A stretch of DNA of 15,167 nucleotides from Deltaproteobacteria bacterium (lineage in GTDB: Bacteria > Myxococcota > Myxococcia > Myxococcales > 40CM-4-68-19). How positions within the stretch are numbered: position 1 is the stretch's first letter; every line of letters starts with the position of its first letter. A model generated the notes under the pieces. It did no database searches. It saw only the letters and a program-made list of their open reading frames with translations, and had not been told where the DNA came from. The position numbers were made by a program, and so were the translations under genes. The stretch covers positions 1-15,167 of the forward strand of contig VBLM01000033.1 of assembly GCA_005879095.1 (NCBI GenBank), in the 5' to 3' direction. Below, in pieces: positions 6,159-13,323 of the stretch.

Positions 6159-7679
6159 ATGGACTCTCTCCCCTCGCTGCTCTTGCGCGGCGCCGGCGAT
6201 GCGGCCGCGATCTCCGCTCCGGAGGGCAAGCCGCTCTCGTACCAGGGGCTGCGCGAGATGGCGGCGCGGACGGTCGAGCGCCTCAACGGCCTGGGAATCG
6301 GGCGCGGCGATCGGGTGGCGGTGGTCCTGAACAACGGGCCGGAGATGGCGGCGGTCTTCGTCTCGATCGCCGCCGGCGCCGCGATCGCGCCGCTCAATCC
6401 CGGATACCGTACCGATGAGTTCGATTTCTATCTCGGCGATCTGACGCCGAAGGCGCTGGTCATCGAGGCCGGGCTCGATTCGCCCTCGCGGGCGGTGGCG
6501 GCGCGGCTGGGCGTGCCGATCGTCGAGGTGCACGCCGATCGCCCGAGCGGCGCGGGCAGCTTTCGCCTCGAGCCGCTGGCGCCGATGCCGGGCCGCGCTT
6601 CGTCGCCCGGGCCGGGAGCGTCCGACGACGTGGCGCTCCTGTTGCACACCAGCGGCACCACCTCGCGTCCCAAGCTGGTGCCTTTGTTGCAGCGCAATCT
6701 CGTCGCCTCCGCCGGCCACATCGGCCGCGTGCTGGCTCTGTCACCCGCCGACTGCTGCCTGAACATCATGCCGCTGTTCCACATCCACGGACTGATCGCG
6801 GGCGTGCTCGCCTCGCTCGGTGCCGGAGCGCAGGTCTGCTGCACGCCGGGGTTCAACGCGCTGCGCTTCTTTCACTGGCTCGACGAAGTGCGGCCGACCT
6901 GGTGGACCGGCGTGCCCGCCATGCACCGCGCGATTCTCGAGCGCGCCCCGCGCCATCCGGAGAGCCTGAAGCGCCTCCGGCTGCGGCTGATCCGCTCGTC
7001 GTCGGCATCGCTGCGGCCGGCGCTGATGACCCGGATCGAGGAGACCTTCAACGTGCCGGTGATCGAATCGTACGGAATGACCGAGGCCGCGCACCAGATG
7101 GCGTCGAACCCGCTGCCGCCGCTCGCGCGCAAGCCCGGCTCGGTCGGGCGCGCTGCGGGGCCGCAGATCGGGATCCTGGGCGAGGGCGGAAAGCTCCTGC
7201 CGACCGGCGAGTCGGGCGAGATCGTGGTGCGCGGCCCGAATCTGTTCGAGGGGTACGTGAACAATCCCGAGGCCAACACGGCCGCGTTCGCCGACGGCTG
7301 GTTCCGCACCGGCGACCAGGGCGTGCTCGACGAGGAAGGGTATCTGCGCATCAACGGACGGCTGAAGGAGATGATCAACCGCGGCGGCGAGAAGATCTCG
7401 CCGATCGAGGTGGACACGGTGCTTCTCGAGCACCCCGCCGTGCAGCTGGCGCTGACCTTCGCCGTGCCGCACGAGAAGCTCGGCGAGGAGGTGGCGGCGG
7501 CGATCGTCATCCGCGAGGGCAGGACTGCGACCGAGCGTGAGCTGCGCGAGTTCGCCTCGAAGCACCTGGCCCATTACAAGGTGCCGCACAAGTTCGTCTT
7601 CGTGAAAGAGCTTCCCCGCGGACCGACGGGGAAGCTGCAGCGCATCGGGCTCGCCGCCAAGCTGGGCCTCGGGTCATGA
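6159..7679 (+). CDS. AMP-forming acyl-CoA synthetase, probable oxalate--CoA ligase (AAE3/Pcs60 type)
   Basis: 506 aa from ATG 6159; an upstream TTG at 6150 adds only three residues and no ribosome site supports it. ANL-superfamily core motifs are complete: phosphate loop HTSGTTSRPK (163-172), YGMTE (305-309), TGD (384-386), hinge RLKEMINRGGEKISP (401-415), and catalytic K492 in PTGKLQR. Several stretches match plant AAE3 and yeast Pcs60 oxalyl-CoA synthetases rather than generic long-chain enzymes: PLFHIHGL (205-212), RSSSASL (279-285), and the TEA-H-MASNPLPP run (308-321). The residues I recall as oxalate contacts in Arabidopsis AAE3 appear conserved as H208, S282 and H312. The reaction would be oxalate + ATP + CoA to oxalyl-CoA + AMP + PPi in the cytoplasm. 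Its last codons overlap the reductase gene by 4 nt, so the two are probably co-translated. Medium-chain or malonate-like substrates cannot be excluded. Confidence 0.8.
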   Translation: MDSLPSLLLRGAGDAAAISAPEGKPLSYQGLREMAARTVERLNGLGIGRGDRVAVVLNNGPEMAAVFVSIAAGAAIAPLNPGYRTDEFDFYLGDLTPKALVIEAGLDSPSRAVAARLGVPIVEVHADRPSGAGSFRLEPLAPMPGRASSPGPGASDDVALLLHTSGTTSRPKLVPLLQRNLVASAGHIGRVLALSPADCCLNIMPLFHIHGLIAGVLASLGAGAQVCCTPGFNALRFFHWLDEVRPTWWTGVPAMHRAILERAPRHPESLKRLRLRLIRSSSASLRPALMTRIEETFNVPVIESYGMTEAAHQMASNPLPPLARKPGSVGRAAGPQIGILGEGGKLLPTGESGEIVVRGPNLFEGYVNNPEANTAAFADGWFRTGDQGVLDEEGYLRINGRLKEMINRGGEKISPIEVDTVLLEHPAVQLALTFAVPHEKLGEEVAAAIVIREGRTATERELREFASKHLAHYKVPHKFVFVKELPRGPTGKLQRIGLAAKLGLGS

Positions 7680-8656
7680 AAGTCTGCGTCTACGGCGCCG
7701 GCGCCATCGGCGGATTCATCGGCGCCAGGCTCGCGCTCGCCGGCGAGGACGTGACGCTGATCGCGCGCGGTCCGCATCTGAAGGCGATGCGGCAGAATGG
7801 CCTCAAGCTGATCTCGGAAGGAAAGACCGAGGTGGTGCGGCTGCGCTGCACCGACGACGCGCGTGAGGTCGGCGCGCAGGACTACGTGATCCTCAGCGTC
7901 AAGGCGCACGCGTTGCGGTCGATCGCGGATTCGGTGCAGCCGCTGCTCGCCGATCACACCGCGCTGGTGCCCACCATCAACGGCGTTCCCTGGTGGTACT
8001 TCTACAAGGCCGGCGGGCCTTACGAGAACACGCGCTTGAAGAGCGTCGATCCCGACGGAACGCTCTGGGAAAAGCTGCCGCCTGCGCGGGTGATCGGTTG
8101 CATCGTCTATCCGGCGGTGGACGTGGTCGAGCCCGGCGTGCTCGAGCACACGTATTCGAATCGGTTCGACCTCGGCGAGCCCGATGGGTCGAAGAGCGAG
8201 CGAGCGCAGGCGTTTTCGCAGGCGATGATCAAGGCCGGGTTCCGCTGTCCCGTGCGGCCGCGCATCCGCGAGAACCTGTGGGTCAAGCTGTGGGGGAATC
8301 TTTCCTTCAACATGATCTGCTCGCTGACCACCGCCACGCTCGACGTCGTCACCGGCGATACCGGCACGCGCGCGGCCTCGCGCACGATGATGCTCGAGGC
8401 GCAGGCGGTCGCGGAAAAGCTCGGCGTGACTTTTCCTCTCGACGTAGACGAGCGGATCAAGGGCGCCCACGAAGTCGGCGCGCACAAGCTGTCGACGCTG
8501 GTCGATCTCGAGCGCGGCCGGCCGATGGAGATCGAGCCGCTGCTCGGCGCGGTGGTCGAGATGGGCCGGCTGGTCGATCTGCCGATGCCGGCGTGCGATA
8601 TCGTCTTGGCGCTGGTGCGGCAGCGCGCCCGCGTCGCGGGTCTTTACCCCGGGTGA
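7676..8656 (+). CDS. Ketopantoate reductase (PanE/ApbA) family protein, probable oxalyl-CoA reductase (PanE2 type)
   Basis: 326 aa. It has an N-terminal NAD(P) Rossmann fold with YGAGAIGGFIG (6-16). The C-terminal helical domain keeps K204 (VKLWGN), N208 and E285 (MEIEP), which align with the catalytic Lys, Asn and Glu of ketopantoate reductase. In Methylobacterium extorquens a PanE homologue (PanE2) acts with an oxalyl-CoA synthetase to reduce oxalyl-CoA to glyoxylate for assimilation; I cite this from memory. The ATGA overlap (7676-7679) with the oxalate-CoA ligase-like gene argues for that role rather than pantothenate synthesis. The loop PWWYFYKAGGPYENTRLKSVDPDG (about 105-128) is longer than in E. 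coli PanE and could be a CoA-substrate feature. The specific substrate remains inferred. Confidence 0.75.
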   Translation: MKVCVYGAGAIGGFIGARLALAGEDVTLIARGPHLKAMRQNGLKLISEGKTEVVRLRCTDDAREVGAQDYVILSVKAHALRSIADSVQPLLADHTALVPTINGVPWWYFYKAGGPYENTRLKSVDPDGTLWEKLPPARVIGCIVYPAVDVVEPGVLEHTYSNRFDLGEPDGSKSERAQAFSQAMIKAGFRCPVRPRIRENLWVKLWGNLSFNMICSLTTATLDVVTGDTGTRAASRTMMLEAQAVAEKLGVTFPLDVDERIKGAHEVGAHKLSTLVDLERGRPMEIEPLLGAVVEMGRLVDLPMPACDIVLALVRQRARVAGLYPG

Positions 8657-8659
8657 ACG

Positions 8660-9061
8660 ATGCCTCTCACGTCGGATGAAGCGCGGCGATTGATCGAAGC
8701 GGCACACAAGCGCGCGGGCGAGATCGGCATTCGCGTCTGTGTGGCCATCGTCGACGAGGGCGGGCTGTTGCAGGCGCTTCAGCGAATGGACGGCGCGCCG
8801 CCGTTGTCGGCGCAAATCGCCGAGTGCAAGGCGAACGGTGCGGCGCTGACGCTGCGCGACGGGGCGGCGATGGCGCAACTGCATCAAGAGAGGCCGGCAT
8901 TCTTCGCGCTGGTGTCCGGGCTCACCCGCGTGCCGGCGGTCCCGGGGCTCGGCTCGGTGCTGATCAAGCGCGGCAGCTCGGTGCTGGGTGCGGTCGGCGT
9001 CAGCGGCGGCAAGCCCGAGCAGGATCTCGACTGCGCCGAGGCGGGGTTGCGGTCGCTGTGA
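8660..9061 (+). CDS. GlcG/HbpS family small protein
   Basis: 133 aa, starting 3 nt after the reductase stop, so it is the last gene of the unit. It matches the GlcG/HbpS (PF03928-type) fold. It has an N-terminal helix (EARRLIEAAHKRAGEIG), strand VCVAIVDEGG (27-36), and a LQRMDGAPPLS turn leading into SAQIAECKANGAA. The C-terminal glycine-rich GAVGVSGGKPEQDLDCAEAG segment is very typical. GlcG is named from the glycolate-utilisation operon; HbpS binds haem in Streptomyces. The function in catabolic operons is unknown. Its linkage to a likely glyoxylate-forming reductase echoes the glycolate/glyoxylate association but does not define a reaction. No signal peptide is visible, so it is probably cytoplasmic. 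Confidence 0.8.
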   Translation: MPLTSDEARRLIEAAHKRAGEIGIRVCVAIVDEGGLLQALQRMDGAPPLSAQIAECKANGAALTLRDGAAMAQLHQERPAFFALVSGLTRVPAVPGLGSVLIKRGSSVLGAVGVSGGKPEQDLDCAEAGLRSL

Positions 9062-9068
9062 AGCCGTG

Positions 9069-9809
9069 TCAGGTCATCGTCGTGCCGCCGTCGACGACGA
9101 GGACTTCGCCGGTGACGTAGGAGGATGCGTCGGAGGCGAGATAGAGGGCGGCGGATGCGATTTCGTCCGGCGTGGCCACGCGGCCGAGCGGCGTTCGCTT
9201 CAGCCATTCCTGCGACAGTGAGTCGTCCTTGACGATCGCGCTCGCCAGCCGCGTGTCGACGAGACCCGGCGCGATCGCATTCACCCGGATGCGCGCCGGC
9301 CCGAGCTCGAGCGCGAACGTCCGCGTCATCGAGATCACCGCCGCCTTGGTCATCCCGTACACGCCCTGCAACGGCGCCGCGCGCAGGCCGCTGACGCTCG
9401 AGACGTTGACGATCGCGCCGGGCGCGCCGCGATCGACGAGGTGCCGCGCCACTTCGCGCGTGGTCCAGAAGTAGCCCTTGAGGTTCACCTCGAACGTCTT
9501 GTCCCAGGCCGCTTCCGGCGCTTCGATCAGCGGCCCGAAGTACGGATTGGTGCCGGCGTTGTTGACGAGAATGTCGACCTTGCCGAAGACGCGGACGGCT
9601 TCCGCGATCAGCGCGACGCAGTCCGCTTCCTTGCCGGTGTGCGCGGCAAACGCATGCGCCGACGGTCCCAACGCCGCGGCGGTGTCGATCTTGCGCGAAG
9701 CGAGGACGACGCGCGCGCCCTGTTCGACGAACAGCTTCGCGATCGCCGCGCCGATTCCGCGCGACGCGCCGGTGACGACCGCGACGCGATCCTGCAAGGA
9801 GAAGGTCAT
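9069..9809 (-). CDS. Classical short-chain dehydrogenase/reductase (FabG-like)
   Basis: 246 aa. Classical SDR motifs are complete: cofactor loop TGASRGIG (13-20), NNAG (83-86), catalytic N109 region, S138 (NVSSVSG), and Y151/K155 (YGMTK). The C-terminal PGLVDT and ALYLASDASSYVTGEVLVVDGG are also standard. ASRK at 37-40, after the second strand, suggests a preference for NADPH, because a basic residue stands where NADH enzymes have Asp. The substrate cannot be read from sequence; homologues reduce many keto compounds or oxidise alcohols. It converges on the GlcG gene with only 7 bp between the stops and diverges from the EAL gene. It is therefore probably not part of the oxalate unit. GGAG lies only 2 nt before the ATG, a poor spacing, so initiation may be leaderless. 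Confidence 0.88.
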   Translation of the reverse strand: MTFSLQDRVAVVTGASRGIGAAIAKLFVEQGARVVLASRKIDTAAALGPSAHAFAAHTGKEADCVALIAEAVRVFGKVDILVNNAGTNPYFGPLIEAPEAAWDKTFEVNLKGYFWTTREVARHLVDRGAPGAIVNVSSVSGLRAAPLQGVYGMTKAAVISMTRTFALELGPARIRVNAIAPGLVDTRLASAIVKDDSLSQEWLKRTPLGRVATPDEIASAALYLASDASSYVTGEVLVVDGGTTMT

Positions 9810-9867
9810 TCTCCAATCGTATCAAAACGTTGTACGGATGTTCAGGATCTGCTAGAAGCGCAATCAC
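9810..9867. promoter_or_regulatory. Divergent promoter region between the SDR and EAL genes
   Basis: This 58-bp gap is the most A/T-rich stretch of the neighbourhood. On the minus strand, TGAACA (complement of 9839-9844) and TACGAT (complement of 9816-9821) are spaced 17 bp, four of six matches each. They would start transcription almost at the SDR ATG. On the plus strand, TTGTAC (9830-9835) and TAGAAG (9853-9858) are also 17 bp apart but weaker. A short palindrome AACGTT (9826-9831) lies between. These were judged by eye only. Confidence 0.35.
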
Positions 9868-10962
9868 TTGAGCCGGATCACTCCATCCGCTCCCCCCGAA
9901 CCGGCCAATTCGATCGCGCGCGCCCTCCACCAGCGCCTGCCGGAGCGCATCCGCGGCGCCGGCACGTTGTATCTCTGGCTGCGTCCGGGCCGCATCGCCG
10001 GGCACGCGACCAAATGCCTGCGCGACGCGGGCCGCTGGCACGAGTTCGTCGACTCCTGCGTCCGCATTCCGCTGCGCGAGAGCGAAGTCCAGGTCTGCAC
10101 CGGCGAGCTGGCGTCGACGCTGACCGAAGAGGAAGCGCTCGAAACACGCGCGCTCTTCATGCCCGGCCATTCGCCGCCGCAGCTTCCCGACTTCGGACGC
10201 ATGAGCACGCTGCACGCGCTCGACGTGCTGGCGCAGTCGGGCTGGCTGCTCGATCAGCTCGCCGAAGGGCGCTTCACCAGCTTCTTCCACCCCATCGTGC
10301 ACGCGAGCGACACCAGCCGCGTCTTCGCCCACGAAGCGCTTCTGCGCGGCGTCGAGCGCGACGGCAGCCTGGTCGCGCCCCAGCCGATCCTCTCGCTCGC
10401 GCGCGAAGCGGGCCTCTTGAACGAAGTCGATTCCGCCGCCTGTCGATCGGCGATCCGCGAAGCCGCGCGGCACGGCCCGGAGATGTGCGTGTTCATCAAT
10501 TTCTCGCCGGCCGCCATCGAGGACCCCGCCGCGAATCTCGCCGGCACGGTGGAGGCCATCGAGGAGGCCGGCCTGCCGCGCGATCGCGTCGTCTTCGAGG
10601 TGGTGGAGGCCGACCGCTTCGGCAACGCGCCGCTTCTCGACGAAGTCCTGCGCGGATACCGGCGCGCGGGCTTTCGCGTCGCGCTCGACGACCTCGGCGC
10701 CGGCTGGTCGACGTTGAATCTCGTGCACCGGCTGCGTCCGGACTTCATCAAACTCGACAGAGAGCTGATCCACGGCGTGCACCAGGACCCGGTCAAGGGC
10801 CTCATCGCGTCGCACTTGCTCGAGATCGGCCGTGGAATGGGCATCGCCACCATCGTCGAGGGGATCGAGGTGCCGGAGGAGCTGGCCTGGGTGCGCGAGC
10901 ACGACGCAGACTTCGTGCAGGGATTTCTCCTCGGCAGGCCGCAGCCTGTGGCGAGGGGTTGA
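9868..10962 (+). CDS. EAL-domain cyclic-di-GMP phosphodiesterase with uncharacterised N-terminal region
   Basis: 364 aa from TTG 9868. An in-frame TAG at 9853-9855 blocks any longer form, and the next ATG is far inside, so a TTG start is the best reading. The EAL domain covers about 125-362 and keeps the residues needed for Mg2+ binding and c-di-GMP hydrolysis: E156 (EALLRG), N211 (INFSP), E244 or E247, D274-D275 (DDLGAG), K295 (IKLD), E331 (VEGIE) and Q351 (VQGF). An active enzyme that makes pGpG is therefore likely. Residues 1-110 do not match a sensor domain that I recognise; they include GTLYLWLRPGRIAGH (32-46). No membrane segment is visible, so it is cytoplasmic. It shares one base with the GGDEF-EAL gene that follows, suggesting a common transcript and related control. 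Confidence 0.83.
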   Translation: MSRITPSAPPEPANSIARALHQRLPERIRGAGTLYLWLRPGRIAGHATKCLRDAGRWHEFVDSCVRIPLRESEVQVCTGELASTLTEEEALETRALFMPGHSPPQLPDFGRMSTLHALDVLAQSGWLLDQLAEGRFTSFFHPIVHASDTSRVFAHEALLRGVERDGSLVAPQPILSLAREAGLLNEVDSAACRSAIREAARHGPEMCVFINFSPAAIEDPAANLAGTVEAIEEAGLPRDRVVFEVVEADRFGNAPLLDEVLRGYRRAGFRVALDDLGAGWSTLNLVHRLRPDFIKLDRELIHGVHQDPVKGLIASHLLEIGRGMGIATIVEGIEVPEELAWVREHDADFVQGFLLGRPQPVARG

Positions 10963-13235
10963 TGCATCCCAGGTTGCGCCGACAGCTCGAGTCCGCCGGC
11001 AAAGCGCAGGTGCCGGCGGAGTGGCGAAAGCTCGTCGAATCGATCGATGCGGCGTATCGCGCCGCCGATGCCGACAAGGAGCTGCTCGAGGAATCGGTCA
11101 GAGCGCTGACCGCGCTGCTGGCCCGCGCGCAGGCGTCTCGAACGGAGTCGGTGGAGCGCAAGGCGCAGCGCCTGGAAAAGATGGCCCGGGCGGGACGGCG
11201 GCTCACCCGCGCGCTCGAGAAGAGCCGGCTGGCGGTGCTCGAGCTGGCGCCGGACCTGACCATCCGCAGCGCCAACGCTTCGGCGCAGAAGATCTGCGGC
11301 ATCGACCAGCTTTCCGGCCGCGCGCTTCTCTCGGTGCTGGAGCCGCTCGATGCGGAAGTGATCGCGGAGAAATGGCGCAAAAGGCTCGCCCGCGGCATTC
11401 CGGTGGCGCGCACGCTGGCATGCTCGGCGCGCGACGGACGCGCGCTGGCGTGCGACTTCGTCTGCCTGCCGCGCCTGCGCAAGGATGGAAAGCTGGCGCG
11501 CGTCACGGTCCTCGTGCGCGATCAAACCGAGACGGTCGAGAAGCAGGACGCGCTGCGCGAACGCGAAGAGCGCTACACACTGGCGCTGGCGGGAGCGGCC
11601 GACGTGGTGTGGGACTGGGACCTGCGCGCGTCGCGGCTGACGCTCTCGTCGCGCTGGCGCGAGATCCTCGGTCTTTCCACGGCGCTCTCCGGCGCGCCCT
11701 CGGACTGGCTCGATCGCGTGCATCCGGAAGACGCCGCGCCTTTGCGCGCCGCGCTGGCCTCCCACTTCGAGGGGCGCACCGCGTCGCTGGAGCACGAGCA
11801 CCGCGTCCGCCACGCCGATGGCGACTGGCGCTGGCTCGCAGTGCGCGGCGCGGCCAGGCGTGACACCTCCGGCGCTGCCATCCGCGTGGCCGGCCTGATG
11901 AGCGACGTCACCCGGCACCGCCTCGTGGTCGAGCGGATGGCGCACGATGCCCGCCACGACGCGCTCACCGGATTGCCGAATCGGACGCTGTTCCTCGATC
12001 TGCTTCGCCATTCCTTTTATCGAACGCGCCGTCACGAGGATTATCGATTCGCCGTGCTCTTCATCGACATCGACCGCTTCAAGACGGTCAACGATGCCTT
12101 CGGCCACGAGGCCGGCGATCAACTGCTGCAGCAGATCGCCCGGCGGCTGGAATCGTGCCTGCGCGAAGGCGACACGCTGGCGCGCCACGGCGGCGACGAG
12201 TTCACCATGTGGCTCGACGACGTGCGCGGCGCTGCCGACGCCATTCGCGTGGCCGACCGGGTGCACGAGGTGATGCGCGAGCCGTTCGAGCTGAGCGGCC
12301 AGAAAGTCAGCTCCAGCGCCAGCATCGGCGCGGCGGTCGGGTCCTCCAATTACAAGCAGGCCGAGGACGTGCTGCGCGACGCCGACGTGGCGATGTACCG
12401 CGCCAAGGCGCTGGGCAAGGCGCGCACCTCCGTCTTCCAGCGCGAGGCGGGCGAGACTCCGCCGCCCAGCATGCTGCAGATGGAGACCGACTTGCGCAGC
12501 GCTCTTTTGCGCAACGAGCTCTTGCTCCACTACATGCCGATCGTCGACGTCGCGACCGGCAAGGTGAGAGGACTCGAGGCGCTGGCGCGCTGGCAGCACC
12601 CGCGGCTGGGCCTGGTGCAGCCGGCCAAGTTCCTCTCGCTGGCGATGGAGACAGGGCTGATCGTCTCCATCGATCAATGGGTGCTGCGGACCGCGAGCCG
12701 CCAGCTGCACGACTGGCGGCGCGAGCTGGCGGGAGCCGCGAAATGTTCGATCTCGGTGAATTTTTCCCAGAAGCTTCTCGAAGAGCGCGACCTCGGATCG
12801 CAGATCGATCGCGTGCTGCGCGATGCGCACCTGGCGCCTGCCGATCTCAATCTCGACATCAACGAGAGCTCGATGAACAACGGCGACGCGCCTTCGCGCG
12901 GGATGATCGCCGAGCTGCACCAGCGCGGGCTCGGCCTGCACATGGATGATTTCGGCACCGGCAAGTTGTGGCTCCGGCACCTGCACGCGAGCGACGTGGA
13001 TTCGATCAAGATCGACCGCTCGTTCCTTTCCGAGCGGCAGATCCTCTCGCGGCTGGTCTCGATGGCGCGCGAGCTGGGCAAGAAAGTCATCGCCGAAGGA
13101 GTCGAGACCGCCGAGCAGCTGCGGCTGGTGCGCGAGGTCGGTTGCGAGCAGGCGCAGGGGTTCTTCTTCACGCCGCCGCTCGACGTGATCAAGGCGCGCT
13201 CGCTTTTGCAGGGCGGAGTGATGGACGTCGTCTGA
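10962..13235 (+). CDS. PAS-PAS-GGDEF-EAL cyclic-di-GMP signalling protein
   Basis: 757 aa from ATG 10962, within TGATG at the end of the EAL gene; the much longer open frame upstream is an antisense/shadow artefact. Domain order: helical, charged N-terminus likely to be coiled coil (about 34-88); PAS-like domain (about 90-190); second PAS with its C-terminal motif (about 205-320, including WDWDL, HPEDAA and MSDVTRHR); GGDEF domain (about 330-495); EAL domain (about 505-750). The cyclase site GGDEF (410-414) and the inhibitory RxxD (R401-D404) are intact. In the EAL domain E539, N600, E635, D662-D663, K683, E712 and Q732 are kept, so both activities are possible. In the loop after DDFGTG the usual YSSL is KLWL, which may weaken the hydrolase. 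No membrane segment is present; the PAS pair would sense a cytoplasmic ligand or redox state. Confidence 0.9.
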   Translation: MHPRLRRQLESAGKAQVPAEWRKLVESIDAAYRAADADKELLEESVRALTALLARAQASRTESVERKAQRLEKMARAGRRLTRALEKSRLAVLELAPDLTIRSANASAQKICGIDQLSGRALLSVLEPLDAEVIAEKWRKRLARGIPVARTLACSARDGRALACDFVCLPRLRKDGKLARVTVLVRDQTETVEKQDALREREERYTLALAGAADVVWDWDLRASRLTLSSRWREILGLSTALSGAPSDWLDRVHPEDAAPLRAALASHFEGRTASLEHEHRVRHADGDWRWLAVRGAARRDTSGAAIRVAGLMSDVTRHRLVVERMAHDARHDALTGLPNRTLFLDLLRHSFYRTRRHEDYRFAVLFIDIDRFKTVNDAFGHEAGDQLLQQIARRLESCLREGDTLARHGGDEFTMWLDDVRGAADAIRVADRVHEVMREPFELSGQKVSSSASIGAAVGSSNYKQAEDVLRDADVAMYRAKALGKARTSVFQREAGETPPPSMLQMETDLRSALLRNELLLHYMPIVDVATGKVRGLEALARWQHPRLGLVQPAKFLSLAMETGLIVSIDQWVLRTASRQLHDWRRELAGAAKCSISVNFSQKLLEERDLGSQIDRVLRDAHLAPADLNLDINESSMNNGDAPSRGMIAELHQRGLGLHMDDFGTGKLWLRHLHASDVDSIKIDRSFLSERQILSRLVSMARELGKKVIAEGVETAEQLRLVREVGCEQAQGFFFTPPLDVIKARSLLQGGVMDVV

Positions 13236-13323
13236 ACCATGCATCGGCTTCCGGCGCGTACTGCGCGTCATTTCCGGCGTGCTGGGCTCGCGATGGCGGC
13301 CTGGATCGTGCTGAAATGAGCGC

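Noticed and set aside
9441..10961. 500-codon extension ahead of the PAS-GGDEF-EAL protein in the same frame
   Set aside because: It is an Arg-rich shadow of the SDR (antisense) and EAL genes; homology begins only after ATG 10962, which sits in a classic TGATG overlap.
13236..13323. Small open frame (26 codons from ATG 13239) and short GC-rich repeats between the GGDEF-EAL and HAD-cupin genes
   Set aside because: It has no ribosome site or recognisable product, and the inverted matches are too short and lack a T-tract for a terminator.
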